This document shows positions 32,060-44,215 of a DNA stretch of 64,000 nucleotides, piece after piece. The stretch is from the NCBI GenBank assembly GCA_034509495.1, contig CM067518.1, positions 6,889,695-6,953,694 on the forward strand. Direction: 5' to 3'. Source of the stretch: Acestrorhynchus altus. Taxonomy: Eukaryota > Chordata > Actinopteri > Characiformes > Acestrorhynchidae. Numbering within the stretch: position 1 is the first letter of the stretch; every line of letters starts with the position of its first letter. The notes under the pieces were generated by a model. That model was not told the DNA's origin. It saw only the letters and a list, made by a program, of their open reading frames with translations, and made no database searches. Both the position numbers and the translations under genes were made by a program.

Positions 32060-33530
32060 GAGAAAGTACTACTCCTTCAAAGCACTTGGAGATGATTGGG
32101 TGAGTATGACAGGTGGAAGTCTTTCAGGGCTGAAGCAGTCAAATTCTTTGGTACTGGCACAATGGCGGCAGTCTTGAAGATGGTTGGGACAGTTTCCTGG
32201 GCCAGCGACACGTTAAAGATGTGTGTAGAAACACAAGAGAGCGCTCAGCTCTCAGTACCCTGCCAGGATCTCCATCAGGGCCGCCTGATTTCAGTGCATT
32301 CACTCTGCTCAGCACGAGACAAACATCCATTGTGGAGCATGCAAGTGGGTGATCATGGTGAGAAGGATCTGTTTTAGAAAAGACCACCTTGTTTCCCTGG
32401 TCAAAACCATACAGTGGTTTAGCTCATCAGGGAGAGAAACACAGTTGGTGGCTGGTATGGTGCTAGTTGGTTTAAAGTCAGTTAGGGTTTGTATGCCTGG
32501 CCACATATGCCAGGGCTCAGAGGAGATGAAGTGCTCCTCCGTCCACTGTTTGTAGCAGTCCTTGGCCACAGAGATCCCTCTCCTCAGGTTGGCTCTGGCA
32601 GAGCTGTAAGCCTCCTGGTCTCCAGACCTGAAGGCAACATCTCTGGCTTTGAACAGCTGGTGAACCTCTCTATTCCTCCAGGGCTTCTGGTTATGGAATG
32701 TTATTATAGTTTTTTCTGATGTCACTCTGTCCACACAGCTGTTGATGGACAGAGTTGGTGTAAAAGTCTATGTTGATCTGTGAGTGTGTTGTGACCTGGG
32801 CAGCATACTCACTCCAGTCAGCGTAGAGGAACTGGTGCTGAATAAAGGAGCTCCATCCATCCAGATATTAACTGATTCAGGTTGCAGGTTGAACCTGCTG
32901 GATGACTGGAGTGTATTTGGGGAGCAGGAACAAAGAGAGATGATCAGATTTTTCAAGGTGTGGGAGGGGTGTGGCCTTGTATGCATCAGCCATGTTGGTG
33001 TTAACTTTATCCAAAGGTTTATGTCCTCTTGTGTTGCAGGAGACATTTTGATGAACTTTGGAAGTCCGTGTCTCACTTTGCTGTGGTTAAATTCCCCCGC
33101 TACAATAAAGGCTCCTTCCGGATGCACAGTTTGCAGTTTACTAATAGCAGCACAAGGGCTGGGGGCATATAAACAACAGCAGCAAGAATACAGGTGAACT
33201 CACGGGGCAGGAAGAACGGTCTACACTTGATAATTAGGAGCTCCAGATCAGCAGAGCAGAGGGATTTCACGGCGACAGAGACCGTGCACCATGCTTTGTT
33301 TACATAGATACTGTTTCATCTGCTGCAGGTTGACCTGTCCACTCTGAATAGAGCCCATCCCTCCAGTTTCATCACACTGTCTACCACATCGCTACTCAGC
33401 CATGTTTCAGTGAAAAAAATGTAATTGCAGTCCATGAGCCTCCTCTGTGTGAGGGTCCAGATCTTTAACTCCTCCAGCTTTCCTGGCAACTAATGAACAC
33501 TGGTGAGAAAGAAACTAGGTAGCACCGGCC
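32060..33530 (-). pseudogene. Non-LTR retrotransposon fragment (endonuclease and linker before the RT), minus strand
   Basis: Minus-strand frames contain GAFIVAGEFNHSKVRHGLPK (about 33,110; endonuclease GDFN block with Glu for Asp) and, past a frame break, KPWRNREVHQLFKARDVAFR, ARANLRRGISVAKDCYKQW and SLPDELNH (32,734-32,400). This is the endonuclease-to-RT linker of a common teleost LINE. The RT domain itself is not present before the left limit, so the copy is truncated. Several stops. Confidence 0.8.
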
Positions 33531-33737
33531 AAAGTGGGTTCATCCTTTAGTAGCACATTCTTAAAAACTGCTAGTCAAATACTCTCCTATATTTAGTACA
33601 GTGACTTCCGAAGCAGATGCAAATGCAGATGTTCTGCATCCTGTGAGCCCAGTCAATGTCCATTATACACTCAGAAAAGTATATTTCTGCATAAGGGGCA
33701 TGCGTGAGGCTCTTTGATGCATATGGGTAGTAAATGC

Positions 33738-33945
33738 ATGGCGTAGCTCAACAGAGAGCACAACCAGCGGGCCACCACACCATGTGGGAAATTGGGGTTC
33801 AGTTCCCAGTCTGGGCAACTATGGTGTGCCACACCAATTAGAGTCAAGACTCCTAACACTACTCTGGCTCATTTTTGTAATATGAGTAACTGTATAAGTC
33901 CCTTTGGATAAGAGCATCAGCTAAATGCCATAAACGTAATTGTAA
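33738..33945 (+). mobile_element. tRNA-derived SINE
   Basis: A-box-like TAGCTCAACAGAG, B box GGTTCAGTTCC at 33,796-33,806, and a 3' part with CCCTTTGGATAAGAGCATCA and GCTAAATGCCATAAA, the tail shared by many teleost tRNA-SINEs. Confidence 0.85.
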
Positions 33946-36089
33946 AGATTTGCCGGTCTGGTCTGATTCCACAGAAAGCTTAAAAGGTGCTGAAAAGGTT
34001 TATGTCACAGTCCTTGTTTAAGCAGGGCAGAACTGCTTTGGTGGCAGCAGTAGGCATTTGGATTTAATCTTATGGCTGATAGTATACTTGCACTGTATAA
34101 TAAATGAATGACTTTCAAACACTGCCGCTTTGTGCCTTAACTGTGCTTGAGCCAGTGCTCTTGATCTTCTCTGTGCCATCCTTATGGTTAAATCTTTGAA
34201 CAGTTGGTTCCCCTGGCAGTAATCCCCCACCCAAACAATCTTCAAGTCCTTATGCTGATGACATAATCTCATTATCTGCAATGTCAGTGGGTATTAATAA
34301 GGCACCCTGTTGCGTTTCTGTCTTTAGGCACTTAGAACAGTAAGTGACTACGTTTTCTCACTGAGTCACATGATTCCCGTTATTCATGAATAAAACATAC
34401 TTCAGCAGCCAGTTTGTGTGTCAGTGCCTCATGTGGGAAGTCTGATAGAAAGCAGGTGGTATTGTAAAATGTTCAGGAGCTGGATCACTCGAGATTTTTG
34501 TTTTGTAGAACCTTTCTGGCTATTGAGATATTTTCCACTACCCACTGCTTACACTCTGTTTTGTGGTTTGACAAGCACATGTTAAAATTTGTTCACTTAT
34601 GCTGAATAACTTAAGTGTAACTGACTGAAGGCTATGCTTGGAAGATTGCAGGGTTACATCTTGTCGGTGCTTTTAAAGTCTAAATCACACACACACACAG
34701 GCAAGGAAGTATGAAGTCAATGTCATTAACACACGCGTCCAGCTGTAGGCCATTCCTCTCTCCATCTTGCCCATCATCTTTCCCTACATCACTCTTTCCA
34801 CATGTCGCGGACAGCCATCTTTAGACTGTTCTTCGAGCACATTCTTCTGTCTTCAGGTCCTGCCCCTAGTTAAAGCGGTTGTGGAGCTATTAGTCTTTTC
34901 TGAGTGAGGGAGATTAGTAGCTCTTTAGAAGCAGTGAACTTACATCCGCAGTCTCTCGCTATGACAGATGGCGCACTGCTATTGTGGCCCGAAGGGGCTA
35001 TTCCACTTCCTTCAGCCAGGTTCCAGCTGTAATGTGTAATGATATATAGGCTATTATTTAGCCAAAGCAATGCCGTCTTGAAGGGCTAGACCAGGGAAGC
35101 CATTTGGAACTTTTGGCAGGCACCAATGAGAAGCTGAACTACAGCATATTAAATCATTTTAACAGACAAAACAGGTTTGCTTGCATGTGATCGTCCATAC
35201 TTTCCACTGTTTATATTTGTAGTTCTGTCAAAAACTTTTTTAATACTTTGAAAGTATCGTTTCTCAATACTCTGTTCTAGAGCTGCACATAGTATCTGAA
35301 GCACAGAACATTTTCAGAGATCTTATGAAGCAAACAGCACAATATTAGAACATTCAGTACTTTATTTAAGTAAAGTAGCTCCAGGTTTTTTACGTTACTC
35401 ACTTTATGAGCATGTGTTTATACTTGAAGTTTGGTTCCCTTAGTCCAGGTGCAATCAAACCAAAAGAGGGGAAAAAGGTGACCTATGACGAACATATGAC
35501 AAAATGCAGGGTGTTGGTTGAAGTGGGTGGGTAATATCTCTCACTGGGAGAAGCAAGCTGGGAAAAATAGATCACTGGCTGCTTGTGGAAGCAGACAGGA
35601 ATAAGCACTGCAAGTGAACTGCAGAGAACAAAGTTTATATCAACCCCTTGAAAACGTAAACCTGGGTTATTAAATCACGTCATCTTGATATGAGTGTTAA
35701 ACCACATTTTGAGCAACATACAGTTAAAACTGTAAATTTGAGTGCTAATGTAGCTCCAGCTAAGCTCACTTATCTTTCAACTACACTAAAAACTGTCATT
35801 CTTATGGTGACTAGTTTTAAGACACTGTGTAGTTTACTAGTATGTGGTTTGGGACACAGCCCCGTCCGCTTGTTTGGAAGGCACTGTTTACACTCACTGT
35901 AATGAACTGCCCTAACCAAGCAATCGCACCAGGGTTTGTTTAAACAAATCAAAGCTAAAGAATATAAACACACCCTAAATCTACAGAAATAAATGTTATA
36001 CAGTGGCAATAGACCTGGATTTCCAAAAGGCCTGAAGTTAAAGATGAGATATTTCTCTAATGTTTTATATTACAGCTCATAATATCAAA

Positions 36090-36530
36090 TCAAGAAAAAT
36101 GACCTGAAACCCAACGCAAACTTTGAGCGCACCACTTTTTTGTAACCTCTTTGTCCTTATGAAAATTTATAGTTCTGTAATGTTTTTTGTCTGTCTTGCT
36201 GCATTGCTCTTTTGAGACTTATCCACAATGCTTTTAGGTCGGGGGACTGTGAGGGCCATGGCAAAACAATGACTTGCATCTCCATATGTCATCCATTATG
36301 GATTTTGAGAATCATGATCATACTAGAAGCTTTATTTCAATTGCAGACAGTTTGACACTTTCCAGAATTTGCTGGTATTTGATAGAATCCATTCTTCACT
36401 TTCACCAGTGAAATGTTTTCCATGTCAGTGGCTGCAACACAAGTCCAAAGCATGAACATGCTTAACATGTGGAACACTTTTTTTTTAATGTGTTTTTCTT
36501 TATTGTGGAAAAACAAAAAAAGGGCCTGTT
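36090..36530 (-). mobile_element. Tc1-like relic (weak)
   Basis: The reverse strand reads TTCATGCTTTGGACTTGTGT-TGCAGCC, like the GGGSIM-LWGC region of old Tc1 copies; ends not found. Confidence 0.35.
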
Positions 36531-38339
36531 TTAAACATGAAATATTTAAATCGGCCCTTCTCTTCAGGGCCTGTTTTAAAATGTTCTTTTGAAAACCTCA
36601 GACACACGTTTTGTGGTGAGGATGCAGGAAAGGTTGATAATTCATGAAATTCTTATTTGTGCAGATGCTGATGCACATTTACTGTTGCATCTCAAATTGG
36701 AATATCTTTAAAAAGCCAACTCATGATCACAATTTCATTCAAGTAGGAAAACTGCTTATAGGTCATGCAAACCAGAAATGCAGAATCTCAAAATATTAGA
36801 AAATATTAATTAAAGTTTTAATAGATCACTAATCACAGTATCAGTGTTAAAAAATAAACTAAAATATGTCACTAGTACAGTACTAGTATAACTAGATGCA
36901 CTAGTACTTTGGAGTCTGCTAAATCTTTCTCAAGGTCTGTTGTAATCAAATGGGGGTTTGATTTATCTTAATAGCAATTGAGCTATCGAACAGTTCCCTC
37001 TGAAAGGTTTATTCACTTAGTTATCCTCAGTTTCTGGAAAGCGTCATTACAAAATGATTAACAAATGAGTGCTAAGGGGAGCCCTTGGCTGCTGATTTCT
37101 TGTGAAAAATGATTGTGAAATTCCTTTTCCCAGCAATAACTGAACATGTCATAGTCCTAACAAACCGGCTGAGGCCTGAGACCAAGTTCAAAGTTATATA
37201 CTGGGATGTCATGTGTGTTGCCTAGTGCTTCTTTCATTTTCTTTCCACTGTAAAACAAAACGGAAAGATAATATGCTAATCTTGTTTAAAATGTTAGATA
37301 TAATGTCATGTCTTTATGCCCTTTAGTCAGTTTGGCGTCTACTCACTTGATTTATTACTGTGGAGCTTTCAGCATCTGGTTTTCATTCTAGGCTTTTATC
37401 TGCGTTTATTATTTGACACCAAGAGGACCATAGTTGTGCCAGTAAGTCTCAAGGACACCAATTTAATTCCAAATAAACCACGATGAGGCCAATATGGAAA
37501 AGTGTCCATACACCCGTCCAAAAGATCAGAGTACTTAAATGGCGAATCTATCTTGTGGACAGATTCAACCAAGACTTTAATTCGACCAAAGTATTTTCAC
37601 CTGTTAAGGTGGCTGGCTAACTGGTATTTCATCATTGTCTGTCCTTACTTTGCAAAGAAGAGAAGGCAAAAGATCTTCCTTTTACGAAAAAGAAAAACAA
37701 ACACATTATTTAAACGCGCCTCACTCCAGAAGCAGTCATTGGGTCTTATTTCTCTGGTGGAATGGCCCACACCCTCTCAGATTGCACTTGTGGCTGGCCT
37801 CTCTGCCACGCCATGCTGAACAGATGATGAAAGGAGCCATTACTCAGAGGTCGTGCCGTGACACCTTCTCCAGACTGCTGTTCTAGTCAGTCCTTCTTTA
37901 GCCTAGGTTGGGGCCCACACCCAACTTATGACTGTTTAGGTGCATCGCAGGCCTCCAATAATGGGCATGTCTTTGCAGGATGAGCTGTCTAATATCAGCT
38001 CGTGTGCACACACGGAGAAGACTTGTCTGCTGCCAGCTTTTCATCATGTGAATACCACCAGTAATTTTATCTACGGAGCTAACAATTAAAGGATTCTACA
38101 AACTGGCAGAGAAATCCATGGTAGTTATATTCTCTTCCATCTTGCATGAACAACATTATTTGGTTGTAATACACTCTTCTGACGTTTGTTTGCCACTGTT
38201 TATTGTGGGAGGTGTACTTGTATATATGATGGGTAAAGTGGGGAACCTCAAACCACCCCCCCCCACACGCACAAAAAAAAACAACAACAAAAAACACATT
38301 AACCAGATTTATATAAACACTACAAAGAAACTGTCAACA

Positions 38340-39230
38340 GAAATCTACAACTTATGAACAGATTGTGATCAGATTCCACAATTGCTATGCCATCAAGGAA
38401 ATGGGAAGAGGAATTTTCAGTTAATCCCACAGCCGACTTCTGGAAACAGATACTACAGAATATATTTTACATGTGCTAAAGTTCACTACAATGCTACGAA
38501 AAACCTATTCTAAATGGCATATATAGCCTCTGAAATTTGCCTCACAGTGCCCACTAAATTCCCCTGACAGTTACAAACATGCCATGTTAGACTGTACACC
38601 TATTACACACTTTTGGTCACGAGTTACTAACCAACAAACAACAGTGTTAAACCAACACATCCCTTCATCCGCATCACTCTATTTATTGGGGGATAGTTCA
38701 ACAGTTAGCTTAATTAAAGACATCAAGAAAATACTTTTTGTGGCACAAGATCACCTCCTAAGGACAATGAGGTGAAAACATCAGTTTAGAATAATGGAAA
38801 AGTCTATTTATCGAGCATCCATCAAAGGACAAACTCTGTATCGATGAAAAACATACTAACAGGGACCAACACAACCTGGACATTTGTAACATTACTGCAA
38901 AAAATAACTCCATCAATTACCACGTAAATCATTCAGCTTTACTCAGTACATTTTCAACAAATACGAATATACATATTGATAAAGTACTTATAATGTAAAT
39001 AGTTATTTGTGCCGTAAATGAAAAGGGCTCTTACTGTCAAAGTCATGTATTACATGCATCATTGCACTATGATAGTTCTGTATTTTTGCATCTTGTATGT
39101 TCTCATCTCTCTTTGTTCTGTTTTTTTTTGTTTATGTCATCATGTTGTTTCTTTGGTGTTTGCACATGGTATGTTTTAACGTCCCTCCCTCTGTCCTGTT
39201 TACTACATAATATGGGAAAATTCTATCAAA
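38340..39230 (+). pseudogene. Tx1/L1-like LINE C-terminal and 3' region
   Basis: Plus-strand frame gives HFWSRVTNQ, VLNQHIPSSASLYLLGDSST and LIKDIKKILFVAQ (38,614-38,755), the pattern at the C-terminus of L1/Tx1 ORF2 proteins. Followed by a T-rich, non-coding 3' part. Frame is open for only 63 codons. Confidence 0.6.
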
Positions 39231-39627
39231 ATATATTGTCCTTTGAAGAGGGGAGGTGCTGCCAGGTAAAAAAAGGCCATGTGAACAGTTTAGATTAAGA
39301 AGCATTAGATGCTGATGCAGGTTTGCTGTCTGTTGGTACCAGTGTTTTATTTTTCACTGAGTTGAATTTCATTCTGTTGTTGGCAAAATAAATGTAATGT
39401 TGAGCAAGACAAAGAATGATGAATCTGCTGTTAAGACCCATCTAACAGGAAGGGTATTATAGTAAACTTGGCAAATGCAGAATAATGCAGAATATTATGC
39501 ATAATAATGCATTATATTATGCAGAATAGTTTAGTTTTCTTTTTTTTACCTAAAGTTTAATTTATTTTTTTCTATTTTGCTTTTATCTATTTCCATTTTC
39601 AGTATTAGTAAGAGTAGAATTTCAATT

Positions 39628-40097
39628 CAGTCAGTTCATTGAATCGATTATGTAAGTTTTATCAATGTGAGTAGAAGACAATCTTCAGTTGTCTTGAGAG
39701 AACTTGCAGTGGGAATGCACGTTATGCTGTGCCCTGTTAGGGATCTGCAGATCAGACTCTTCCTGACTGCAACCAGCTGTAAATGAAGGAACTGAGGAAT
39801 TGTGAGTCAGAAATGAGAAATTGTATTGTTCTGATAGTCTATGGAGCAGAGGCCAGAGGTTGGTCTATTTTTATAGGAAGGATACCTGTCATTTTCTATC
39901 CAAAAAGATGTCCAGTTTGTTAAAAAAGGTAAAACATTTAAAGCAATTTCTGATATAATAAGAGTCTGATCTGCATATCACTAGACAGGACACACCATAA
40001 CGTGCATTCCTGATGCTAGTTCTCTTAAGACAACTGAAGTCTCCTGAAGATAGTTTACTCACGTTGATAAAACTTACATAATCAGTTCAATTGACTG
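39628..40097. mobile_element. Hairpin MITE with about 135-bp inverted arms
   Basis: Arms 39,628-39,760 and 39,961-40,097 are inverses (for example TTATGTAAGTTTTATCAATG against CATTGATAAAACTTACATAA with one change; GCAGATCAGACTCT against AGAGTCTGATCTGC). The 200-bp centre is unrelated to the arms. Confidence 0.85.
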
Positions 40098-40628
40098 CTA
40101 TTGTTAAATCAAAAATAGCTTTAAACGTTGTGGGTACCTCACTCTCGGATGCTCCAAATGAGTTCCTCCAGGTGTTTTGTTGAGTAATGGGATTCTTGTG
40201 ATTCAGTAGTGGTTATATATCAAAGTGTTCAATATTGTGCAAAGAATATAGCAATATATGATTTGTCCATAATGTGTTCAGCCTGTATTTTCATGCAGGT
40301 TGAGATTATCACAATATACAATTTTTCACATTTCTTCTTCCTTTTCTTTTCCTTCTTAAATGAATGAAAACTGGAGTGTGTTTTTTTTTATTATTTTGGT
40401 TGTATTTGCACTTCATTATCTTAAAAAAATGGAAACAAAAATGGAAAAAACTTTTGATAAATAAATTTAATTTAAAGTTGAAATTTACTGTAATTATAGT
40501 AAAATTGGTTTCATTTTTCCATTATTGGTATTAAACAAAAGAATGTGGTGTGAAAAATCCTTTGTATTTCCACAAAAACCGAATGGGTCACTACATTTTT
40601 ATTCACCTTTTCATAACTTTCTTTGTCC

Positions 40629-40777
40629 AACAAGTTGGACATCATTTTGGATAGTAAATGACAGGCATCCTTCCTATAAAAATAGACCAACCCCTGGCCT
40701 CTGTTCTGTAGACTATCAGAACAACACATACACTCACAATTCCTCAGTTCCTTCATTTCCACCTGTTTGCAGTCAGG
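40629..40777. repeat. Inverted copy of the centre of the 39.6-kb hairpin element
   Basis: Reverse complement of about 39,766-39,921: TCCTTCCTATAAAAATAGAC, CTGGCCTCTG and CTCACAATTCCTCAGTTCCT are all matched by the centre. About 85-90% alike by eye, one short deletion. Confidence 0.85.
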
Positions 40778-41104
40778 CTATTCTATTGGAACATACTTTG
40801 CCTTCAGGATTTACAATTGTTTTCTGACATTTACCCCACTCTAACCAGGTCTGGAGCTTTGGAAAGCTTAAACTGATCTCCGATTTGCTGTCAGGGACTT
40901 GCAGGCACCTGATTGTGTGGTTCTCCACTGTAGGCAGTCATTGGATGCAAGAATTTGAGATAGATGCAAATGGGATTGAGTTTTCATGAAATTGATCTCA
41001 ATGCCAGACAGGTGGCTTTGATCATAATTACTCCCCGTCTGAGGCTTTTGAGGATGCTGACGCGTGTTGCTCTCCGAACCAAAAAACAAACAACTGACTC
41101 TGAC

Positions 41105-41400
41105 TTATGCTCTAAGGCCAAAAATATTGGGACACCTGCTCATTCATTGTTTTTTTCTGGAAATATATATTATTAAAAATGTTTCATCAGAGTAACTGGC
41201 TTCTGGATTGGTCAGGATGTTGGATAATTACTATCCCACCTCATCCCCAACTCCCCAACTGCTCCCATGAGTATTGGATGGGGCACCATCATTACAGAGA
41301 ACACAGTTCCACTGCTCCATAGCTCAGTGCTTCTGATTGGACAGAATCTGTCTAACCTAATATATCTTGGTTGGAAAAAAACAGGAATGAACATGCTTCT
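41105..41400. mobile_element. MITE-like element related to 5,005-5,560
   Basis: GCCAAAAATATTGGGACACC, CTGCTCATTCATTGTTTTTT, then GGTCAGGATGTTGGATAATT and CCCACCTCATCCCC, a widespread fish non-coding DNA element layout. Confidence 0.6.
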
Positions 41401-43517
41401 TAATATGCACTGAACATGGTAAACATTTCTAGGAAAAGCATTTTCCTAGAATAGAATATTGTCAAGACCCACCACCAGAACATCTTTTTTTAATCCTTAT
41501 TTAACCGAAGACAATTGCAGTTCAGTCCTTAATAGCAGTGATGGATATGGAGAAGCTTCTCAGTTTGTCATTCTGTTTAATGGAGAGATATCATCTGCCT
41601 GAAAAAGGTAGGAAATATTTAAAAGCTTCAAGGGGAGCCATGTATTGGGGACAAGAATGGAACCCTGATGTACCCCACATGTAATATAATCCACAAAAGG
41701 TTCATGTAACAAAAGGCTCCAGCACTTTATATTCTATTGGCAGTACTTCTCTACAGGGAAGAAGACAAGCTTTTGTGCATTTGCACATGTGAGCAATGGG
41801 TGCAGCTTTAAGCTGAATGCATTCCATAGAAGGGATGTCCACAAACGTACAGTGTACTGTCTTAAAAAGACAAAAAACCTCTTATTGATACCCTGGAATG
41901 ACTCTGATTGGCTCTTCCAGTATATGCCGCTAAGAGAAAGTACTGAACTTTTGCTTGCTCTCAGGAGAGAATGGAAATTGACCGCTCTGTTGGGCCTGCT
42001 TCTGGAGCTGCATGATCATTCTCTTCATTTAAAGGACTGCGTATGCTCAAAGCTGCTTCAGATTACTACCACATGTCTGTGGAGCTCAACTCCAAGCAGC
42101 AAACCGGCTCCTGTTCTACCCTCTAATTTCTTATCCCAAAATTGGACATCTGAGTTGCCTTGTGATTCGGTCCCTCCCTTCTTCAACTAGCACAGTGTGT
42201 TCTCACAGTGATTCTTCCTCCACTCTTCTGTCAGGATAACAATGAATGAGTCTCGACACTGGAGAAAGCTCAAGACAGGGACATCTTGAACTACAGTCTA
42301 GCATTGCTCTAGGCTTTATAACAGCGTTAGGAGATTCAGCATCGAGTCCTTCATTGGGATCGTAACCCAAACAAAGCTATTTCAACAAGGAGTGGATATG
42401 ATGTCATTCTGATTGTACCCTATGGTTCCAACAGTGTTTTGCTTGCAGGGCAACCAGTTCATCTTATCAACATACTGCAGTGGTCCTTTGCCTGTGTGGT
42501 CCCCCCACAGAAATAGCTGAACACATTAGTGCGGTCACAATGAATTCATAAGGCATAAATCCATCAGCAAGCAGAGGGTGCCAGAGTATGATGAATGCAG
42601 AAAAATGTCAGGCTTTTACAGTTTGTGCAAATCGTGGACAAAGTTCAATGTTCGTAGGAGGGGGGTACAAGAGTTCTTTGTGTCACCTATATTGAAAGCC
42701 ATTGGCTCAGACCGTCTGTCCCAGCATGCATTTTGTCTTGGTCTGAATACAACATTTGTCTGGATGTGTGGGTCGAATGCCTTCTATTGGCCAGCCCCCT
42801 CTGTCCGGGGACATTACACAGGCTATGACACCAATCAAACCTGACTGCAGGCACTGTTAACTTTGAGCTTCAGCAACTAAGTTGTGCTTTCACGATGAGG
42901 TTCTCAAAGGAGAGGCACTGCTAATGTAATTACAAGGGAATGGATATTTTGAAGGAGAGGAAGAACAACTGCAAAGTTTTGTTGAGATGGCTTGGAGTTG
43001 GTGGCCTCGATTGATTTGGTTTTTGGCAACTTTGTCTCTATGTGCTGTGTTTAATTCCACTTCAGATGGGATTAAAAAAGCATGATGGAACCACTCGTCC
43101 TTGCTCTATTGAAAGTTATTGTAAAGTATGTGGTTTTGTTCCTATGAAATGGATGCCAAGCACTTTTGGATATGGAACATGGTTCAACTTTTGGCTGGGG
43201 TAGTCACTCTTTTAAAGCTTGCATGCCATGGACTTTGTTCAAAGAACGGTCTAATTGACAAAGATGAGGTAACTGTGCAGGTGCCTGATTTATAGGAAAT
43301 TGTTCGCCGTTTGACTCTTCATTGTGGCTTGGGGGTAGGGTGTACTTGGACAGAAGATGGCCTTTGTATTGTTAGATACCGAAGGTACAGTCGTCGTGGT
43401 TTGGGGGCTGATTTTGCCATTCCGTTGCATCAAGATGTGGACAGTTTAACAAATCATGATATCTTCAGCTAGTTTCTAACAAAGTGAAGCCAACTTAGTG
43501 AAACATCATCATTCGCC

Positions 43518-43641
43518 ATGTTTCTTTATTGGAAGAAGCGAGGAGCCTATGAGCTAGAGACCCTCCCCCCCTCTCTAATGGAGGTCGGGGCCGAGCGATA
43601 CTCCTGGTCCTCCTCTTTGGATATCGTCCATGATCTTTATG
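43518..43641 (+). CDS. plekhg5: Candidate alternative first coding exon of plekhg5
   Basis: ATG at 43,518 opens 41 codons: MFLYWKKRGAYELETLPPSL, MEVGAERYSWSSSLDIVHDL, Y, then one base and a strong donor (gtaagg). Its phase (1) is exactly what the exon at 54,942 needs, joining ...HDLY to DEKPAQ. The short upstream sequence has usable acceptors, so it could also be spliced from an upstream non-coding exon. Kozak context is fair (C at -3). Possible roles: an isoform-specific N-terminus. I do not recall this peptide from a named isoform, so the link rests on position, phase and codon content. Confidence 0.5.
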
Positions 43642-44136
43642 GTAAGGCTGAATTTAGTTCCTCGTATGTGGTAAGAACACCAAATGCCGTGCCCTGAGTG
43701 TTAGTATAAATGTGAATGTATGTTATTCAAATATGGAAACATTGGTAAAATCTACAATTATGTTGACATTATTCAGCATAGGATTGTGTTATTCAAGAAT
43801 ATTCTGTCTGCTGTTCATGGAATATTCCACACACTGTTTAGTGAGTAGTAGGCCACAGACTAGGAATGTGGGTACACTCCATTTACTGAAGTTTTAGATT
43901 ATTCTTGTCTTTTTCAAATTTTCCTCTGTGTAATTGATGATACTGGATACTGTTTTTCTCCATTTCCAGTCAGACTGGGTCTCTAATTAGAGGCAGACTC
44001 AATATGTAAAGACCTAATTTATGAAAAACATTTATTTCTGGAAAACATGTGGATATTTGGACTGTTTCATACAGGATGAGATTTTCTTGGTATGATAACT
44101 CAGAAAATTTCATGGTTTTATGTCATAACAATATAA

Positions 44137-44137
<1 letters not shown>

Positions 44138-44188
<51 letters not shown>

Positions 44189-44215
44189 GTAGTAGTAGTA
44201 GTAGTAGTAGTAGTT
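44138..44215. repeat. (ATT)n then (AGT)n microsatellite
   Basis: ATT triplets switch to AGT triplets at about 44,186. Confidence 0.95.

Larger units (their letters stand above)
28107..43517. other. plekhg5: Presumed plekhg5 first intron / upstream region
   Basis: No host exon recognised. Holds promoter-like module 1 (28.6 kb), microsatellite and minisatellite (29.3-30.1 kb), LINE remains (31.2, 31.8-33.5, 38.3-39.2 kb), a SINE (33.7-33.95 kb), Tc1-like relics (about 36.1-36.5 kb) and hairpin MITEs (39.6-40.8, 41.1-41.4 kb). The remaining stretches are unique AT-rich sequence. Confidence 0.5.

Noticed and set aside
41789..42190. 133-codon plus-strand ORF in the plekhg5 intron
   Set aside because: No family recognised, no start context or splice logic; treated as chance.
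42578..42844. 88-codon plus-strand ORF
   Set aside because: No homology I recognise and no splice context; not reported as a gene.
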